Of a DNA stretch of 64,000 nt, positions 39,795-51,631 are shown one piece after another; the stretch's first letter is position 1; every line of letters begins with the position of its first letter. The stretch lies in NCBI RefSeq assembly GCF_038502225.1, contig NC_091323.1:26948737-27012736 (forward strand), in the 5' to 3' direction. A model generated the notes under the pieces. That model saw only the letters and a program-made list of their open reading frames with translations, was not told where the DNA came from and ran no database searches. Origin of the DNA: Cherax quadricarinatus (taxonomy: Eukaryota > Arthropoda > Malacostraca > Decapoda > Parastacidae). A program made the position numbers and the translations under genes.

Positions 39795-40985
39795 GGAGAC
39801 TTTCGAAGATCATGCCCTGTCTCTCCAACCTTGCTGCATCCCTCGCACAGATTACTGCAGACGCCCTCAGTAGAGGTGTTTGGAGTGCTGTGAGGTCTAG
39901 TGATTTCTCTTAGTTCTAGTAGTAACATCCACGTCAAAAGCTCAGTGCCCCAAGGCACTGTCCTGGCATCTCTGCTGTTCCTCATCCTCATAGCAGACAT
40001 AGACAAAAACACCCGGCACACTTTTGTATCATTTGCAGATGACACTAAAATAAGCATGAAAGTCAGTACGGTAGAGGACACTGAAAAAGTACAGGAAGAC
40101 ATAAACAGGGTTTTCCAGTGGGCAGTGGAGAACAACGTGATGTTCAATGGTGATAAGTTCCAGCTGCTTAGGTATGGAAAGAATGAAGAACTCAAAAGGA
40201 GCACTATATACAAAACTCAAGGGGTCACCAAATAGAACATAAGGAACACGTGAAAAACCTAGGAATAATTATGTCAGCGGACCTTTCTTTTAAAGACCAT
40301 AACAAGGCAAAGATCACGACAGCCAGGAAGATGACTGGGTGAGTATTGAAAACTTTCAAAACAAGGGAAACAATGCCGATGGTGACACACTTCAAATCGC
40401 TAGTGCTCCCTCACTTAGAATATTGCTCAGTGCTGATGGCCCCGTTCAGGGCAGGAGAAATATCGGAGCTGGAACAAATAGAGATCGTTTACGGCTCACA
40501 TTGAGCCAGTAAAGCACATGAACTACTGGGAACGCCTGCAAGTCTTGAACATGTACTCATTGGAGCGGAGGAGAGAGAGGTACATGATAATATATACCTG
40601 GAAGGTACTAGAGGGATTGGTCCCAAATCTGCACACTGCCATAACATACTGGAGTGAGAGATATGGGAGGAAGTGTAAAATAAACCCAGTGAGGAGCAGG
40701 GATGTGGTGGGGACAATAAGGGAACACTGTATCAACATCTGGGGTCCCAGACTTTTCAACATCTTACCAGAAGATATCAGAAACACTGCTGGAACGAGTG
40801 TTGAAACCTTCGAGGAAACTAGACAAGTATCTTCACCAGGTGCCAGATCAACCAGGCTGTGATGGATGTGGGGCAGCGGGCCTCCAGCAGCAACAGCCTG
40901 GTTGACCAGGCGAGCACCAGACTAGCCTGGCCCATGGCCGGGCTCAGAAAGTATATATACTCTCGAAATTCTTCAAAGGTATAAG
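39795..40985 (+). pseudogene. LINE-B retrotransposon, best copy, frameshifted
   Basis: Contains RT palm motifs in 39900-40235: SSVPQGTVLASLLF and FADDTKISM. After a frame change comes the C-terminal region: LNMYSLERRRERYMII, TYWSERYGRKCKIN and ILPEDIRNTAGTS up to about 40850. It ends with the AGCGGGCCTCCAGCAGC tail and TACTCTCGAAATTC. The 5' RT and endonuclease are missing. Several frameshifts make it non-functional. It is similar to but distinct from CR1 at 47661; clade likely CR1/L2. Confidence 0.8.
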
Positions 40986-42066
40986 TCAAAGGTAAGGTCC
41001 ATTCTGGTCTTAGGAATGATAGATGCGGCTACCTGTTCTATGGGAGAGAACGAGACAAGTGTGAATGCTGGGGCACTCCTAGGAGTGGGGTGAATAAGTA
41101 GGGCTTTCCTGGTGCAGGCATGAATGATGTATAGAAAAACCTCAAGCGAAGCGACAACGTTGTCGTTATACTTACGCTCTCCTCCCAAGAATTGTCTTCA
41201 CAGATTTTGAGGTTACAACGGAAGAAACCTATGACGACGCCACGCTTAGTCATGAGGTAGTGGGAAAAGAAAAACGTTAGATCATTATTCCTGGTGAACT
41301 TATGATAAACCCTATTTGTGTTTACCGTTGACGAGTGTTACTAAGAAAGGCTGTTTGCGGTTCTGGGGATTACCTTCCCAACGGCCCAGTCTCAGATCTG
41401 GCCTCCTAGGCTGTACAGGGGATAAAAACTAAGAAGCGCACATGAAAGTAAAGGTACTGTATATTAATACTGAATGTAGGTAGACGTTTTTAAGATTTAC
41501 CCGTCATCTTACGTGTCCACGAGACTGATCAGCGATGCGTCCCGAGTACAAAAAAAATAACAGGTTTTCCTTTCACACTTAGCGGGCATAAACCGGGTTA
41601 TTACCCTAATGAGTTGATAATTCCAATAAAGACGTGTATGTGCCAGTTTTATTGTTAAAATGGTACTTCATGTGAAAGACTTGTTAAAGTTGAGTATATG
41701 ATTATATCTACAAATTTCGCGAGTTTTAATGCTACCTTTTAAAAGCCGACCTACTGTGAGTAGAGATAGATGAAGAATGTCACAATACCAGTTACTAAAA
41801 TTCATAGCCCTTACCTAGAGGAAACTTTTAACGGCGTTTCAGTCCGTCGAGGAATTATAAAGCCGCCACAATTTTGATGTGTTGACACTAGGTGTAGTCA
41901 CCTTTTGACCACCTGTGTAATTGACCTTACTCTTTACCCCACCCATACATCTCGGAAACTCCCTGTATACGTAGTAGTTTGGTGCATAGCAACTATTCAG
42001 GGAGGTGCTACCATCATGTCATGCCACTATGAAAAGCTACGTTTTACACTATCTGGATTAATTCTT
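40986..42066. other. No recognised gene; HHR-like relic near 41820
   Basis: GAAACTTTTAACGGCGTTTCAG at 41820 faintly recalls an HHR arm. Otherwise unique. Confidence 0.4.
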
Positions 42067-44508
42067 CCAAATCTTGATAGGGAGTGCAGTAAACTTCTAT
42101 GGGACGAAATTCGTAAGGCATCTACATACGAAAATGTTGTGCTAATGGGAGATTTCAACTATAGACAGATTGACTGGAGCAATTTGACAGGAAATTTAGA
42201 GTCGGGTGACTTTCTTGATACGATCCAGGATTGTTTTTTAAAACAGTTTGTGACAGAGCCAACTAGGGGAAATAACCTCCTTGACTTGGTTCTTGCCAGT
42301 AGGGAAACACTAATTAATAATCTTGAGGTTAATGATGAGCTTGGGGAGAGTGATCACAAATCACTCAGTTTTAACATATCATGGAATTCCCCTAATAATG
42401 GCAATCAAGTCTCCGTCCCTGACTTTCGCTTGGCTGATTTCATAGGACTGAAAAATTACTTAGGTGGGCTGAACTGGAATGACCTGACTAAGGGTCAGGT
42501 AGGTGGTGATGGTTGCCGATATGATGCTTTCCAGGGCATAGTTCTAGCTGCTCAGTCAAATTATGTTCCAAATAGGGAAATCAGATCAAACAAAAATGAT
42601 CCTAAATGGATGAACAATAGATTAAAATATCTGATTGGTCAAAAGAGAGGCTTATATAGGCAAATCAAAAGAGGAGAGGGGCAATTAAGAAATCGATGTA
42701 TTCAGTTAAAGAGAGAAATAAAAAAGGGAATTAGAAAAGCAAAAAGAGACTATGAGGTTAAAGTTGCAAGAGAATCGAAGACTAACCCAAAAGGATTCTT
42801 TCAAGTATACAGAAGTAAGATCAGGGACAAGATAGGCCCACTCAAAAGTTCCTCGGGTCAGCTCACTGACAGTGATAAGGAAATGTGTAGAATTTTTAAC
42901 ACATACTTCCTCTCAGTTTTTACACAGGAGGATACCAGCGATATTCCAGTAATGATAAATTATGTAGAACAGGACGATAATAAACTGTGCACTATTAGGG
43001 TCACAAGTGACATGGTCCTTAGGCAAATAGATAAATTAAAACCTAACAAATCCCCAGGCCCTGATGAACTGTATGCAAGGGTTCTAAAGGAATGTAAAGA
43101 GGAGCTTAGCACACCTTTGGCTAATCTTTTCAACATATCACTACAAACTGGCATGGTGCCAGATAAGTGGAAAATGGCAAATGTGATACCTATTTTCAAA
43201 ACAGGTGACAGGTCCTTAGCTTCGAACTATAGACCAATAAGCCTAACCTCCATAGTGGGAAAATTTATGGAATCAATAATTGCCGAGGCAGTTCGTAGCC
43301 ACCTTGAAAAGCATAAATTAATCAACGAATCTCAGCATGGTTTTACAAAGGGGCGTTCCTGCCTTACGAATTTATTAACTTTTTTCACTAATGTATTTGA
43401 GGAGGTAGATCATGGTAATGAATATGATATTGTGTATATGGACTTCAGTAAGGCTTTTGACAGGGTCCCACATCAGAGACTATTGAGGAAAATTAAAGCA
43501 CATGGAATAGGAGGAGAAATTTTTTCCTGGATAGAGGCATGGTTGACAAATAGGCAGCAGAGAGTTTGCATAAATGGGGAGAAATCAGAGTGGGGAAGCG
43601 TCACGAGCGGTGTTCCACAGGGGTCAGTGTTGGGCCCCCTGCTGTTCACAATCTACATAAACGACATAGATGAGGGCATAAAGAGCGACATCGGCAAGTT
43701 TGCCGATGACACCAAAATAGGCCGTCGAATTCATTCTGACGAGGACATTCGAGCACTCCAGGAAGATTTGAATAGACTGATGCAGTGGTCGGAGAAGTGG
43801 CAGATGCAGTTTAATATAGACGAATGCAAAGTTCTAAATGTTGGACAGGACAATAACCATGCCACATATAAACTAAATAATGTAGATCTTAATATTACGG
43901 ATTGCGAAAAAGATTTAGGAGTTCTGGTTAGCAGTAATCTGAAACCAAGACAACAGTGCATAAGTGTTCGCAATAAAGCTAATAGAATCCTTGGCTTCAT
44001 ATCAAGAAGCATAAATAATAGGAGTCCTCAGGTTGTTCTTCAACTCTATACATCCTTGGTTAGGCCTCATTTAGATTATGCTGCACAGTTTTGGTCACCG
44101 TATTACAGAATGGATATAAATTCTCTGGAAAATGTACAAAGGAGGATGACAAAGATGATCCCATGTATCAGAAACCTTCCCTATGAGGATAGACTAAGGG
44201 CCCTGAAACTGCACTCTCTAGAAAGACGTAGAATTAGGGGGGATATGATTGAGGTGTATAAGTGGAAGACAGGAATAAATAAAGGGGATGTAAATAGTGT
44301 GCTGAAAATATCTAGCCTAGACAGGACTCGCAGCAATGGTTTTAAGTTGGAAAAATTCAGATTCAGGAAGGATACAGGAAAGTACTGGTTTGGTAATAGA
44401 GTTGTGGATGAGTGGAACAAACTCCCAAGTACCGTTATAGAGGCCAGAACGTTGTGTAGCTTTAAAAATAGGTTGGATAAATACATGAGTAGATGTGGGT
44501 GGGTGTGA
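41905..44508 (+). CDS. CR1 ORF2, truncated, fused by chance to upstream frame
   Basis: 867 codons, of which the first 54 come from flanking non-element DNA and the remainder is CR1 ORF2 from PNLDREC on. Endonuclease is partial (GDFN and SDH kept, N and ETW lost). RT is complete with YMDFSKAFD, SGVPQGSVLGP and FADD. Differences from the full copy include N for K (FFTNVF) and E for K (NIDECK). The Met at 41905 is simply the first in the open frame; no evidence that it is used. Confidence 0.85.
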   Translation: MTTCVIDLTLYPTHTSRKLPVYVVVWCIATIQGGATIMSCHYEKLRFTLSGLILPNLDRECSKLLWDEIRKASTYENVVLMGDFNYRQIDWSNLTGNLESGDFLDTIQDCFLKQFVTEPTRGNNLLDLVLASRETLINNLEVNDELGESDHKSLSFNISWNSPNNGNQVSVPDFRLADFIGLKNYLGGLNWNDLTKGQVGGDGCRYDAFQGIVLAAQSNYVPNREIRSNKNDPKWMNNRLKYLIGQKRGLYRQIKRGEGQLRNRCIQLKREIKKGIRKAKRDYEVKVARESKTNPKGFFQVYRSKIRDKIGPLKSSSGQLTDSDKEMCRIFNTYFLSVFTQEDTSDIPVMINYVEQDDNKLCTIRVTSDMVLRQIDKLKPNKSPGPDELYARVLKECKEELSTPLANLFNISLQTGMVPDKWKMANVIPIFKTGDRSLASNYRPISLTSIVGKFMESIIAEAVRSHLEKHKLINESQHGFTKGRSCLTNLLTFFTNVFEEVDHGNEYDIVYMDFSKAFDRVPHQRLLRKIKAHGIGGEIFSWIEAWLTNRQQRVCINGEKSEWGSVTSGVPQGSVLGPLLFTIYINDIDEGIKSDIGKFADDTKIGRRIHSDEDIRALQEDLNRLMQWSEKWQMQFNIDECKVLNVGQDNNHATYKLNNVDLNITDCEKDLGVLVSSNLKPRQQCISVRNKANRILGFISRSINNRSPQVVLQLYTSLVRPHLDYAAQFWSPYYRMDINSLENVQRRMTKMIPCIRNLPYEDRLRALKLHSLERRRIRGDMIEVYKWKTGINKGDVNSVLKISSLDRTRSNGFKLEKFRFRKDTGKYWFGNRVVDEWNKLPSTVIEARTLCSFKNRLDKYMSRCGWV

Positions 44509-44697
44509 GTTAGACCTGATAGCTTGTGCTAACAGGTCGGTTGCCGTGTTCCTCCCTTAAGTCAATGTGACCTGACCTGACTAGGTTGGGTGCATTGGCT
44601 TAAGCCGGTAGGAGACTTGGACCTGCCTCGCATGGGCCAGTAGGCCTTCTGCAGTGTTCCTTCGTTCTTATGTTCTTATGTTCTTATGTTCTTATGA
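42067..44697 (+). mobile_element. CR1 retrotransposon, 5'-truncated copy
   Basis: Collinear with the full-length copy from ORF2 codon 169 to the octamer tail (GTTCTTAT repeated). Homology begins sharply at 42067. Nearly identical to the other two copies, hence recent. Confidence 0.93.
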
Positions 44698-47295
44698 ACA
44701 GGCAAAGATGGTAGATCTTAGAAGCTCTTTATATTCGCTGTATTTTATTTATGCGTGTTTCTTAATAGTTGTTATTCCTGTAATAAACTTTTATAATTTA
44801 GGAAGCTTAATCTGAGAGCTGCCCGCGGAGGCAATGATATCCTGACCATTAAAACGCGATAATTTATTTTGATCAGATACAGTAGCGTTGCAGTATAAAG
44901 AAAGTGGTGTAGCCGAGTGTAAGTCACCCCTGAAACAAGAACCATTATTTCTCTTCTCAGTGAGACTGGGCTAACCTTTCCTAGTCTTTCGCAACTAACA
45001 AATGAAGATTTTTACTGACTCGCAATATCAAGGGCACCATTTTTCACTCTCCATTGAAATTCTGCTGGCCTTTCAACTGAACAACACTGTTGTGATTTTA
45101 AAATCCTGTAGGTGAAAAAAAAACTAGGTGTTGCCAGACACACTACACGGATGCCATAACAGCTGCACATTTTGATACAGGTGTCATACACTAGTAATCA
45201 CATGGATGAGAATTGAAATATTGAATGGCAAGAATTTGTATATTCCGTCCTCGGAGACCTTTCCAAGGATGAAGCTCAAATGTTGAACTACCAAACCTTT
45301 TCCCATGTGCGTTTAAATTTTATTTGTGACGAGTAACTTCCAGTATGACGTATGCAAAATAGGACTTTTTTGTACAATTGAGGATTTGAATTCTAATATC
45401 GTACCGCTTACAGTACTAAAGGAAAATGCACTACAGAACAAGCTTTTAATGAGAGAGCATTTCGCTATGACCTGTTAAAGGTTTACACAACTAAACTTTC
45501 TCCCAATAAAAGTGTGTTCTGCAACTCATCAGAGGTGACGATTAAGTGGGTGAAAAACGGGTATACATATGCATCCAGAGACTCATCACCAGTATGTATA
45601 TAGCTTGTGCGGATACCTTTTGCTTTACATGTATCCTCTCCATGTTTATCTTGGAATACTAAAAAGTGATCCTTTATTTTTTCAGTGGCGTGGAAAAACT
45701 TTGGTATCACGGATCATGGTTGGAAATTATAAAAAAAAAAATCCCCAGGTTAGCCTGGTAGGCCAGCAGAATGCCTCGGTCAGATACCTAGAAGCTTCTC
45801 GGAATGGGTCATCATAACACCCGTGTTAAGCGAAATTTTCCCATTTCTCTGCGAACAAAATACTACCAACCACCGTGTCACCATAGCCGTGTCACATATT
45901 CAGTCGGTTCTAATCCTTCGTAAATATAGAGCGAAACGTTGTTAAAGCTACCTCACTGCCAGTCTTTTCTTCATCACTCTCGGCAGCACGCCTTTGTATA
46001 CAACTATTTTTACTACTAGGTGAAGAGTGTAGGTTGAAGCCACGAGGGTGAGGGTGCAAAAGCGGTGTCCAGGGAAGAGGAAATGCTTGTAAGTTGAGTG
46101 TTGGAGACTGGGCGTGCAGGGGCGTGCGGCTACTGAACAGGGAAGCATAGGGGAAATGAATAATGGTATAAAAAAGTCGTAGAATAATAGGTGGTGGACT
46201 AGGGTAGGTATTGATGTAGGGCGAAGGGAAAAGTGAGGGGTGAACAAATGGTAGGGTAGCAGAAAGGTACAAGAAAAGAAATAGGGGCATGTTGGTAGGG
46301 GTGAGTTAGGGTTTGTTAATGAGACAAGTGAGGTATTGTTTTACAGTGCAGAGGTGAGAGTGGGATAATAAATGCTGTTAGGCTTGTTGTTTTTTGTTGG
46401 TGTTAATATTCCTACTCGGTCTCTTCTAACTCTCAAAACTTGAAACAAAAATTTCATTCTTCTGAGTGTTAAGCCTTCATACGTGGTAAGCGTCAGTCAC
46501 TGGTTTAGATATTAATACAGGCTACGTCACTATTGTTCCCAGGTAGAGCCAGTGTGTGGTGTCGAGGCCACCGAGGAATGTTTCACTTGAATGGACCATT
46601 GTTCTGCCTAGACAGCTGGTATTGGTGCACTTGGTATTCATATAGTGGGACGTTTTTAGGTCTCGAATGAAAATAAAGGTAGACTGAAGGATGTAGCACA
46701 GTTATTTACCTGCTTCCCCCACTCTTCCTCTACCCCCCCACCCAGTGTTGCTACTGCAACACAGTGGTAGGTGGGACTTCCCAGTTGGCGATTATTCCAT
46801 GCTTTACAGGGAAATAAGAACCCCTTTGTGATCATCTTGAGTGAGCTTGAGAGGATGGTTCTAGGAGGGTGGAGGGGAGAATGTAGGTGGAATGAAGTGT
46901 GGTGGTTGGAAGAGAACAAAAGAAAGTACGTGCTGTGTCCTTCATCTTTTTCTCTCCTTGGTGATCAGTCTCTCGTCTTCTCTGTATTACCACCACTCCT
47001 CACACGTCCCTCTTTCCCGTAAGGAGGAAGACGTATGAAACAGCAGAGAAAACATAGGAAGAGGGGAATCAGGATATGACTAACGGTGTGAGGAATTAAG
47101 TAATGGTAGCACTCACTGCTGAGACATCTGCTACCATTACGGTAGCACTCCTGAGACGTACACTTCCTACCATTATGGTAGCACTCCTAAGACACCTACC
47201 GCAACCACCATATATATAGATAGCGTTTGCAGAGTGTGTAAGCGTTCGTAATGAGTGTATATGCCTCACACCCATACCGGGAGCTGTGAATCAAC
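44698..47295. other. No recognised gene
   Basis: Unique sequence. 47110-47200 has a loose tandem of TACCATTAYGGTAGCACTCC. ORFs at 45910-46290 (minus) are proline/serine-rich and look non-genic. Confidence 0.45.
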
Positions 47296-47660
47296 CCCTG
47301 TAACCTACCTGGAAAGCACTCGAGGGCATTGTCCCAAATCTGCACACTGCCATAACATACTAGAGTGAGAGATATGGGAGGAACTGTAAAATAAACCCAG
47401 TGAGGAGCAAGGGTGCGGTGGGGACAATAAGGGAACAGTGTATCAACATCCGGGGTCCCAGACTATTCAGCATCTTACCAGAAGATATCAGAAACACGGC
47501 TGGAACAAGCGTAGAAGCCTTCAAGAGGAAACTGGACAAGTATCTTAACCAGGTCCCAGATCAACCAGGCTGTGATGGATATGTGGGGTAGCGGGCCTCC
47601 AGCAGCAACAACTTAGTTGATCAGGCAAGCACCGAGAGTAGTTAAACTCTCGAAACTCTT
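47296..47660 (+). pseudogene. LINE-B 3' fragment
   Basis: Encodes residues like ILPEDIRNTAGTSVEAF in frame near 47470-47520, then DKYLNQVPDQPGCDGYVG and the AGCGGGCCTCCAGCAGC tail. It directly precedes the full-length CR1. Confidence 0.8.
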
Positions 47661-47702
47661 CAGTGTTCAGTGGTCAGTCGTCAGTGTTCAGTGGTCAGTC
47701 GT
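47661..47702 (+). repeat. 21-bp duplication in the CR1 5' UTR
   Basis: CAGTGTTCAGTGGTCAGTCG plus T occurs twice in tandem. Possibly part of an internal promoter; the element's 5' border is set here because LINE-B homology ends at about 47660. Confidence 0.7.
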
Positions 47703-47759
47703 CACGTGAGGTCACAGACCCTGAGCTGCTTTGGGGATTAGCGTGGACGGTTACAAAGC

Positions 47760-48686
47760 ATGGCTTGCTTCTGCAGTGTTTTAAAATCTGAGGTTGGAGA
47801 GTTGAAGGAGGAGGTCTTGCTTCTCCAGGAGGAGATTAGGAGGCTGAAGGTCCACCTCAATGGGCCTGGGAGAGAGTGTGAGGTGGTTGGAGATGTGGGG
47901 AATGAGGCTTCTAGCAGTGGGGTGCAGTCTGTCTCTCACTGTGAGGAGGCTGTAGGTGGGGAGGTAGCAACGGCTACCAGCAGTGAGGTGCAGTCCAGCA
48001 CCTGCTACAAGTGGCGAGTTGTTCACAGTAATGGGAGGCGCATCAGAGTAAGGAAAGTTAAGAGTGAAGATCTGAAGGTAGGAAATCGCTTCTCTGTTCT
48101 CCAGGATGAATGTACTTCAGTGGCCAGTGAAGGTAAGGGTACTACTGCCCCTGCTAATGAAGGTAAGCGCATTCTCGTGGTTGGTGACTCTCAGGTAAGA
48201 TATGTTGACCGTGCTTTTTGTAATAGGAATAAGAAGATGAGAGATAGAGTGTGCTTCCCTGGAGCTGGTGTTGGGGACATTGTCAACAGGCTGGATAATA
48301 TCATGTCAGGTAATGGGAACAAGCCCATTATCTGTCTCAGTGCTGGTGGAAATGATATTGGGAAGGGTAGGAGAGAAGAGCTGCTAGATAAGTACAGGTC
48401 AGCTATAGATTTCATTAAGTCTAAGGGAGGGATCCCAATCATATGTAGCATTTTGCCTAGAAGGGGAGTAGGAAATGAATGGTTGTCTAGGGCAATTGGT
48501 GTAAATTGCTGGCTAGACAGATACTGCAAGGAACTTGCAATCCCATTCATTGACAACTGGAACAACTTTTATGGCAAACATGATATGTATGCAAGGGATG
48601 GGGTACATCTCTCTGGGGCAGGGGTGGTAGCACTTGCAGACTCGATTGAGAAGGCCATTGGTGAAATGCCTATGATTTTAAACTGA
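47760..48686 (+). CDS. CR1 ORF1 protein: coiled coil plus SGNH esterase domain
   Basis: 308 residues. Residues 5-33 form a heptad-rich coiled coil (VLKSEVGELKEEVLLLQEEI). After a low-complexity linker and a basic patch (WRVVHSNGRRIRVRKVK, 85-101) comes an SGNH hydrolase fold: block I GDSQ (142-145, nucleophile Ser144), block II Gly170 region, block III GGND (196-199), and block V DGVH (280-283, catalytic Asp and His). In CR1-type elements such ORF1 proteins bind element RNA; the esterase substrate is not established. The start is the first ATG after the 5' UTR. The stop TGA overlaps the ORF2 ATG by one base. Confidence 0.92.
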   Translation: MACFCSVLKSEVGELKEEVLLLQEEIRRLKVHLNGPGRECEVVGDVGNEASSSGVQSVSHCEEAVGGEVATATSSEVQSSTCYKWRVVHSNGRRIRVRKVKSEDLKVGNRFSVLQDECTSVASEGKGTTAPANEGKRILVVGDSQVRYVDRAFCNRNKKMRDRVCFPGAGVGDIVNRLDNIMSGNGNKPIICLSAGGNDIGKGRREELLDKYRSAIDFIKSKGGIPIICSILPRRGVGNEWLSRAIGVNCWLDRYCKELAIPFIDNWNNFYGKHDMYARDGVHLSGAGVVALADSIEKAIGEMPMILN

Positions 48687-51631
48687 TGGAAGATAGAGGT
48701 ATGGGTGTGTGTGGGAAACAAGCAGGTTGCAACACTAGGGTTGGAAACAGTAAATGTATAAAAGGCATTCAGCATGAAGTTATAAATAAAGACAATAGAA
48801 CAGGTCAGCAAACAAAGGGGGACAGCAGAGGGCAGCAAGGGACTAGCTCCCTTAAGGTTTACTATACTAATAGCAGGAGTGTTAGAAATAAGATAGATGA
48901 GCTAAGATTAATTGCAAGTGCAGGAAACATAGATATTATTGCTATAACAGAGACCTGGCTCAATCTGAAAGATAGAGAGATGCCCTCTGAATGTCACATA
49001 CAAGGCTATAAATTATTCCACACTGACAGGGTCAACAGGAAAGGTGGTGGAGTAGCGATGTATGTCAGAGACAATTTAAATTGTTGTGTTAGACAAGATA
49101 TTAAATTAGAAGCGTCAGCCACTGAATCTGTTTGGTTACAGCTTCTCGAGGGCCGAGAAAAACTAATTTTGGGTGTGATTTACAGGGCCCCAAATCTTGA
49201 TAGGGAGTGCAGTAAACTTCTATGGGACGAAATTCGTAAGGCATCTACATACGAAAATGTTGTGCTAATGGGAGATTTCAACTATAGACAGATTGACTGG
49301 AGCAATTTGACAGGAAATTTAGAGTCGGGTGACTTTCTTGATACGATCCAGGATTGCTTTTTAAAACAGTTTGTGACAGAGCCAACTAGGGGAAATAACC
49401 TCCTTGACTTGGTTCTTGCCAGTAGGGAAACACTAATTAATAATCTTGAGGTTAATGATGAGCTTGGGGAGAGTGATCACAAATCACTCAGTTTTAACAT
49501 ATCATGGAATTCCCCTAATAATGGCAATCCAGTCTCCGTCCCTGACTTTCGCTTGGCTGATTTCATAGGACTGAAAAATTACTTAGGTGGGCTGAACTGG
49601 AATGACCTGACTAAGGGTCAGGTAGGTGGTGATGGTTGCCGATATGATGCTTTCCAGGGCATAGTTCTAGCTGCTCAGTCAAATTATGTTCCAAATAGGG
49701 AAATCAGATCAAACAAAATTGATCCTAAATGGATGAACAATAGATTAAAATATCTGATTGGTCAAAAGAGAGGCATATATAGGCAAATCAAAAGAGGAGA
49801 GGGGCAATTAAGAAATCGATATATTCAGTTAAAGAGAGAAATAAAAAAGGGAATTAGAAAAGCAAAAAGAGATTATGAGGTTAAAGTTGCAAGAGAATCG
49901 AAGACTAACCCAAAAGGATTCTTTCAGGTATACAGAAGTAAGATCAGGGACAAGATAGGCCCACTCAAAAGTTCCTCGGGTCAGCTCACTGACAGTGATA
50001 AGGAAATGTGTAGAATTTTTAACACATACTTCCTCTCAGTTTTTACACAGGAGGATACCAGCGATATTCCAGTAATGATAAATTATGTAGAACAGGACGA
50101 TAATAAACTGTGCACCATTAGGGTCACAAGTGACATGGTCCTTAGGCAAATAGATAAATTAAAACCTAACAAATCCCCAGGCCCTGATGAACTGTATGCA
50201 AGGGTTCTAAAGGAATGTAAAGAGGAGCTTAGCACACCTTTGGCTAATCTTTTCAACATATCACTACAAACTGGCATGGTGCCAGATAAGTGGAAAATGG
50301 CAAATGTGATACCTATTTTCAAAACAGGTGACAGGTCCTTAGCTTCGAACTATAGACCAATAAGCCTAACCTCCATAGTGGGAAAATTTATGGAATCAAT
50401 AATTGCCGAGGCAGTTCGTAGCCACCTTGAAAAGCATAAATTAATCAACGAATCTCAACATGGTTTTACAAAGGGGCGTTCCTGCCTTACGAATTTATTA
50501 ACTTTTTTCACTAAGGTATTTGAGGAGGTAGATCATGGTAATGAATATGATATTGTGTATATGGACTTCAGTAAGGCTTTTGACAGGGTCCCACATCAGA
50601 GACTATTGAGGAAAATTAAAGCACATGGAATAGGAGGAGAAATTTTTTCCTGGATAGAGGCATGGTTGACAAATAGGCAGCAGAGAGTTTGCATAAATGG
50701 GGAGAAATCAGAGTGGGGAAGCGTTACGAGCGGTGTTCCACAGGGGTCAGTGTTGGGCCCCCTGCTGTTCACAATCTACATAAACGACATAGATGAGGGC
50801 ATAAAGAGCGACATCGGCAAGTTTGCCGATGACACCAAAATAGGCCGTCGAATTCATTCTGACGAGGACATTCGAGCACTCCAGGAAGATTTGAATAGAC
50901 TGATGCAGTGGTCGGAGAAGTGGCAGATGCAGTTTAATATAGACAAATGCAAAGTTCTAAATGTTGGACAGGACAATAACCATGCCACATATAAACTAAA
51001 TAATGTAGATCTTAATATTACGGATTGCGAAAAAGATTTAGGAGTTCTGGTTAGCAGTAATCTGAAACCAAGACAACAGTGCATAAGTGTTCGCAATAAA
51101 GCTAATAGAATCCTTGGCTTCATATCAAGAAGCATAAATAATAGGAGTCCTCAGGTTGTTCTTCAACTCTATACATCCTTGGTTAGGCCTCATTTAGATT
51201 ATGCTGCACAGTTTTGGTCACCGTATTACAGAATGGATATAAATTCTCTGGAAAATGTACAAAGGAGGATGACAAAGATGATCCCATGTATCAGAAACCT
51301 TCCCTATGAGGATAGACTAAGGGCCCTGAAACTGCACTCTCTGGAAAGACGTAGAATTAGGGGGGATATGATTGAGGTGTATAAGTGGAAGACAGGAATA
51401 AATAAAGGGGATGTAAATAGTGTGCTGAAAATATCTAGCCTAGACAGGACTCGCAGCAATGGTTTTAAGTTGGAAAAATTCAGATTCAGGAAGGATATAG
51501 GAAAGTACTGGTTTGGTAATAGAGTTGTGGATGAGTGGAACAAACTCCCAAGTACCGTTATAGAGGCCAGAACGTTGTGTAGCTTTAAAAATAGGTTGGA
51601 TAAATACATGAGTAGATGTGGGTGGGTGTGA
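48686..51631 (+). CDS. CR1 ORF2 protein: AP-like endonuclease and reverse transcriptase
   Basis: 981 residues, intact. The N-terminal endonuclease shows YTNSRSVRNK (N62), ITETWL (E89), GDFN (196-199) and SDH (263-265). The reverse transcriptase shows NYRPISLTS, YMDFSKAFD (625-633), SGVPQGSVLGP (682-692) and the catalytic FADD (713-716). A C-terminal thumb/tail with VRPHLDYAAQFW and VVDEWNKLPSTV follows. It would nick genomic DNA and prime reverse transcription there. The start ATG lies in TGATG, overlapping the ORF1 stop, so translation by termination-reinitiation is likely. No inactivating change is visible. Confidence 0.95.
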   Translation: MEDRGMGVCGKQAGCNTRVGNSKCIKGIQHEVINKDNRTGQQTKGDSRGQQGTSSLKVYYTNSRSVRNKIDELRLIASAGNIDIIAITETWLNLKDREMPSECHIQGYKLFHTDRVNRKGGGVAMYVRDNLNCCVRQDIKLEASATESVWLQLLEGREKLILGVIYRAPNLDRECSKLLWDEIRKASTYENVVLMGDFNYRQIDWSNLTGNLESGDFLDTIQDCFLKQFVTEPTRGNNLLDLVLASRETLINNLEVNDELGESDHKSLSFNISWNSPNNGNPVSVPDFRLADFIGLKNYLGGLNWNDLTKGQVGGDGCRYDAFQGIVLAAQSNYVPNREIRSNKIDPKWMNNRLKYLIGQKRGIYRQIKRGEGQLRNRYIQLKREIKKGIRKAKRDYEVKVARESKTNPKGFFQVYRSKIRDKIGPLKSSSGQLTDSDKEMCRIFNTYFLSVFTQEDTSDIPVMINYVEQDDNKLCTIRVTSDMVLRQIDKLKPNKSPGPDELYARVLKECKEELSTPLANLFNISLQTGMVPDKWKMANVIPIFKTGDRSLASNYRPISLTSIVGKFMESIIAEAVRSHLEKHKLINESQHGFTKGRSCLTNLLTFFTKVFEEVDHGNEYDIVYMDFSKAFDRVPHQRLLRKIKAHGIGGEIFSWIEAWLTNRQQRVCINGEKSEWGSVTSGVPQGSVLGPLLFTIYINDIDEGIKSDIGKFADDTKIGRRIHSDEDIRALQEDLNRLMQWSEKWQMQFNIDKCKVLNVGQDNNHATYKLNNVDLNITDCEKDLGVLVSSNLKPRQQCISVRNKANRILGFISRSINNRSPQVVLQLYTSLVRPHLDYAAQFWSPYYRMDINSLENVQRRMTKMIPCIRNLPYEDRLRALKLHSLERRRIRGDMIEVYKWKTGINKGDVNSVLKISSLDRTRSNGFKLEKFRFRKDIGKYWFGNRVVDEWNKLPSTVIEARTLCSFKNRLDKYMSRCGWV

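Noticed and set aside
45910..46290. Proline/serine-rich minus-strand ORF as a gene
   Set aside because: Low-complexity composition, overlapping ORF in another frame, no start context, domain or splice evidence.
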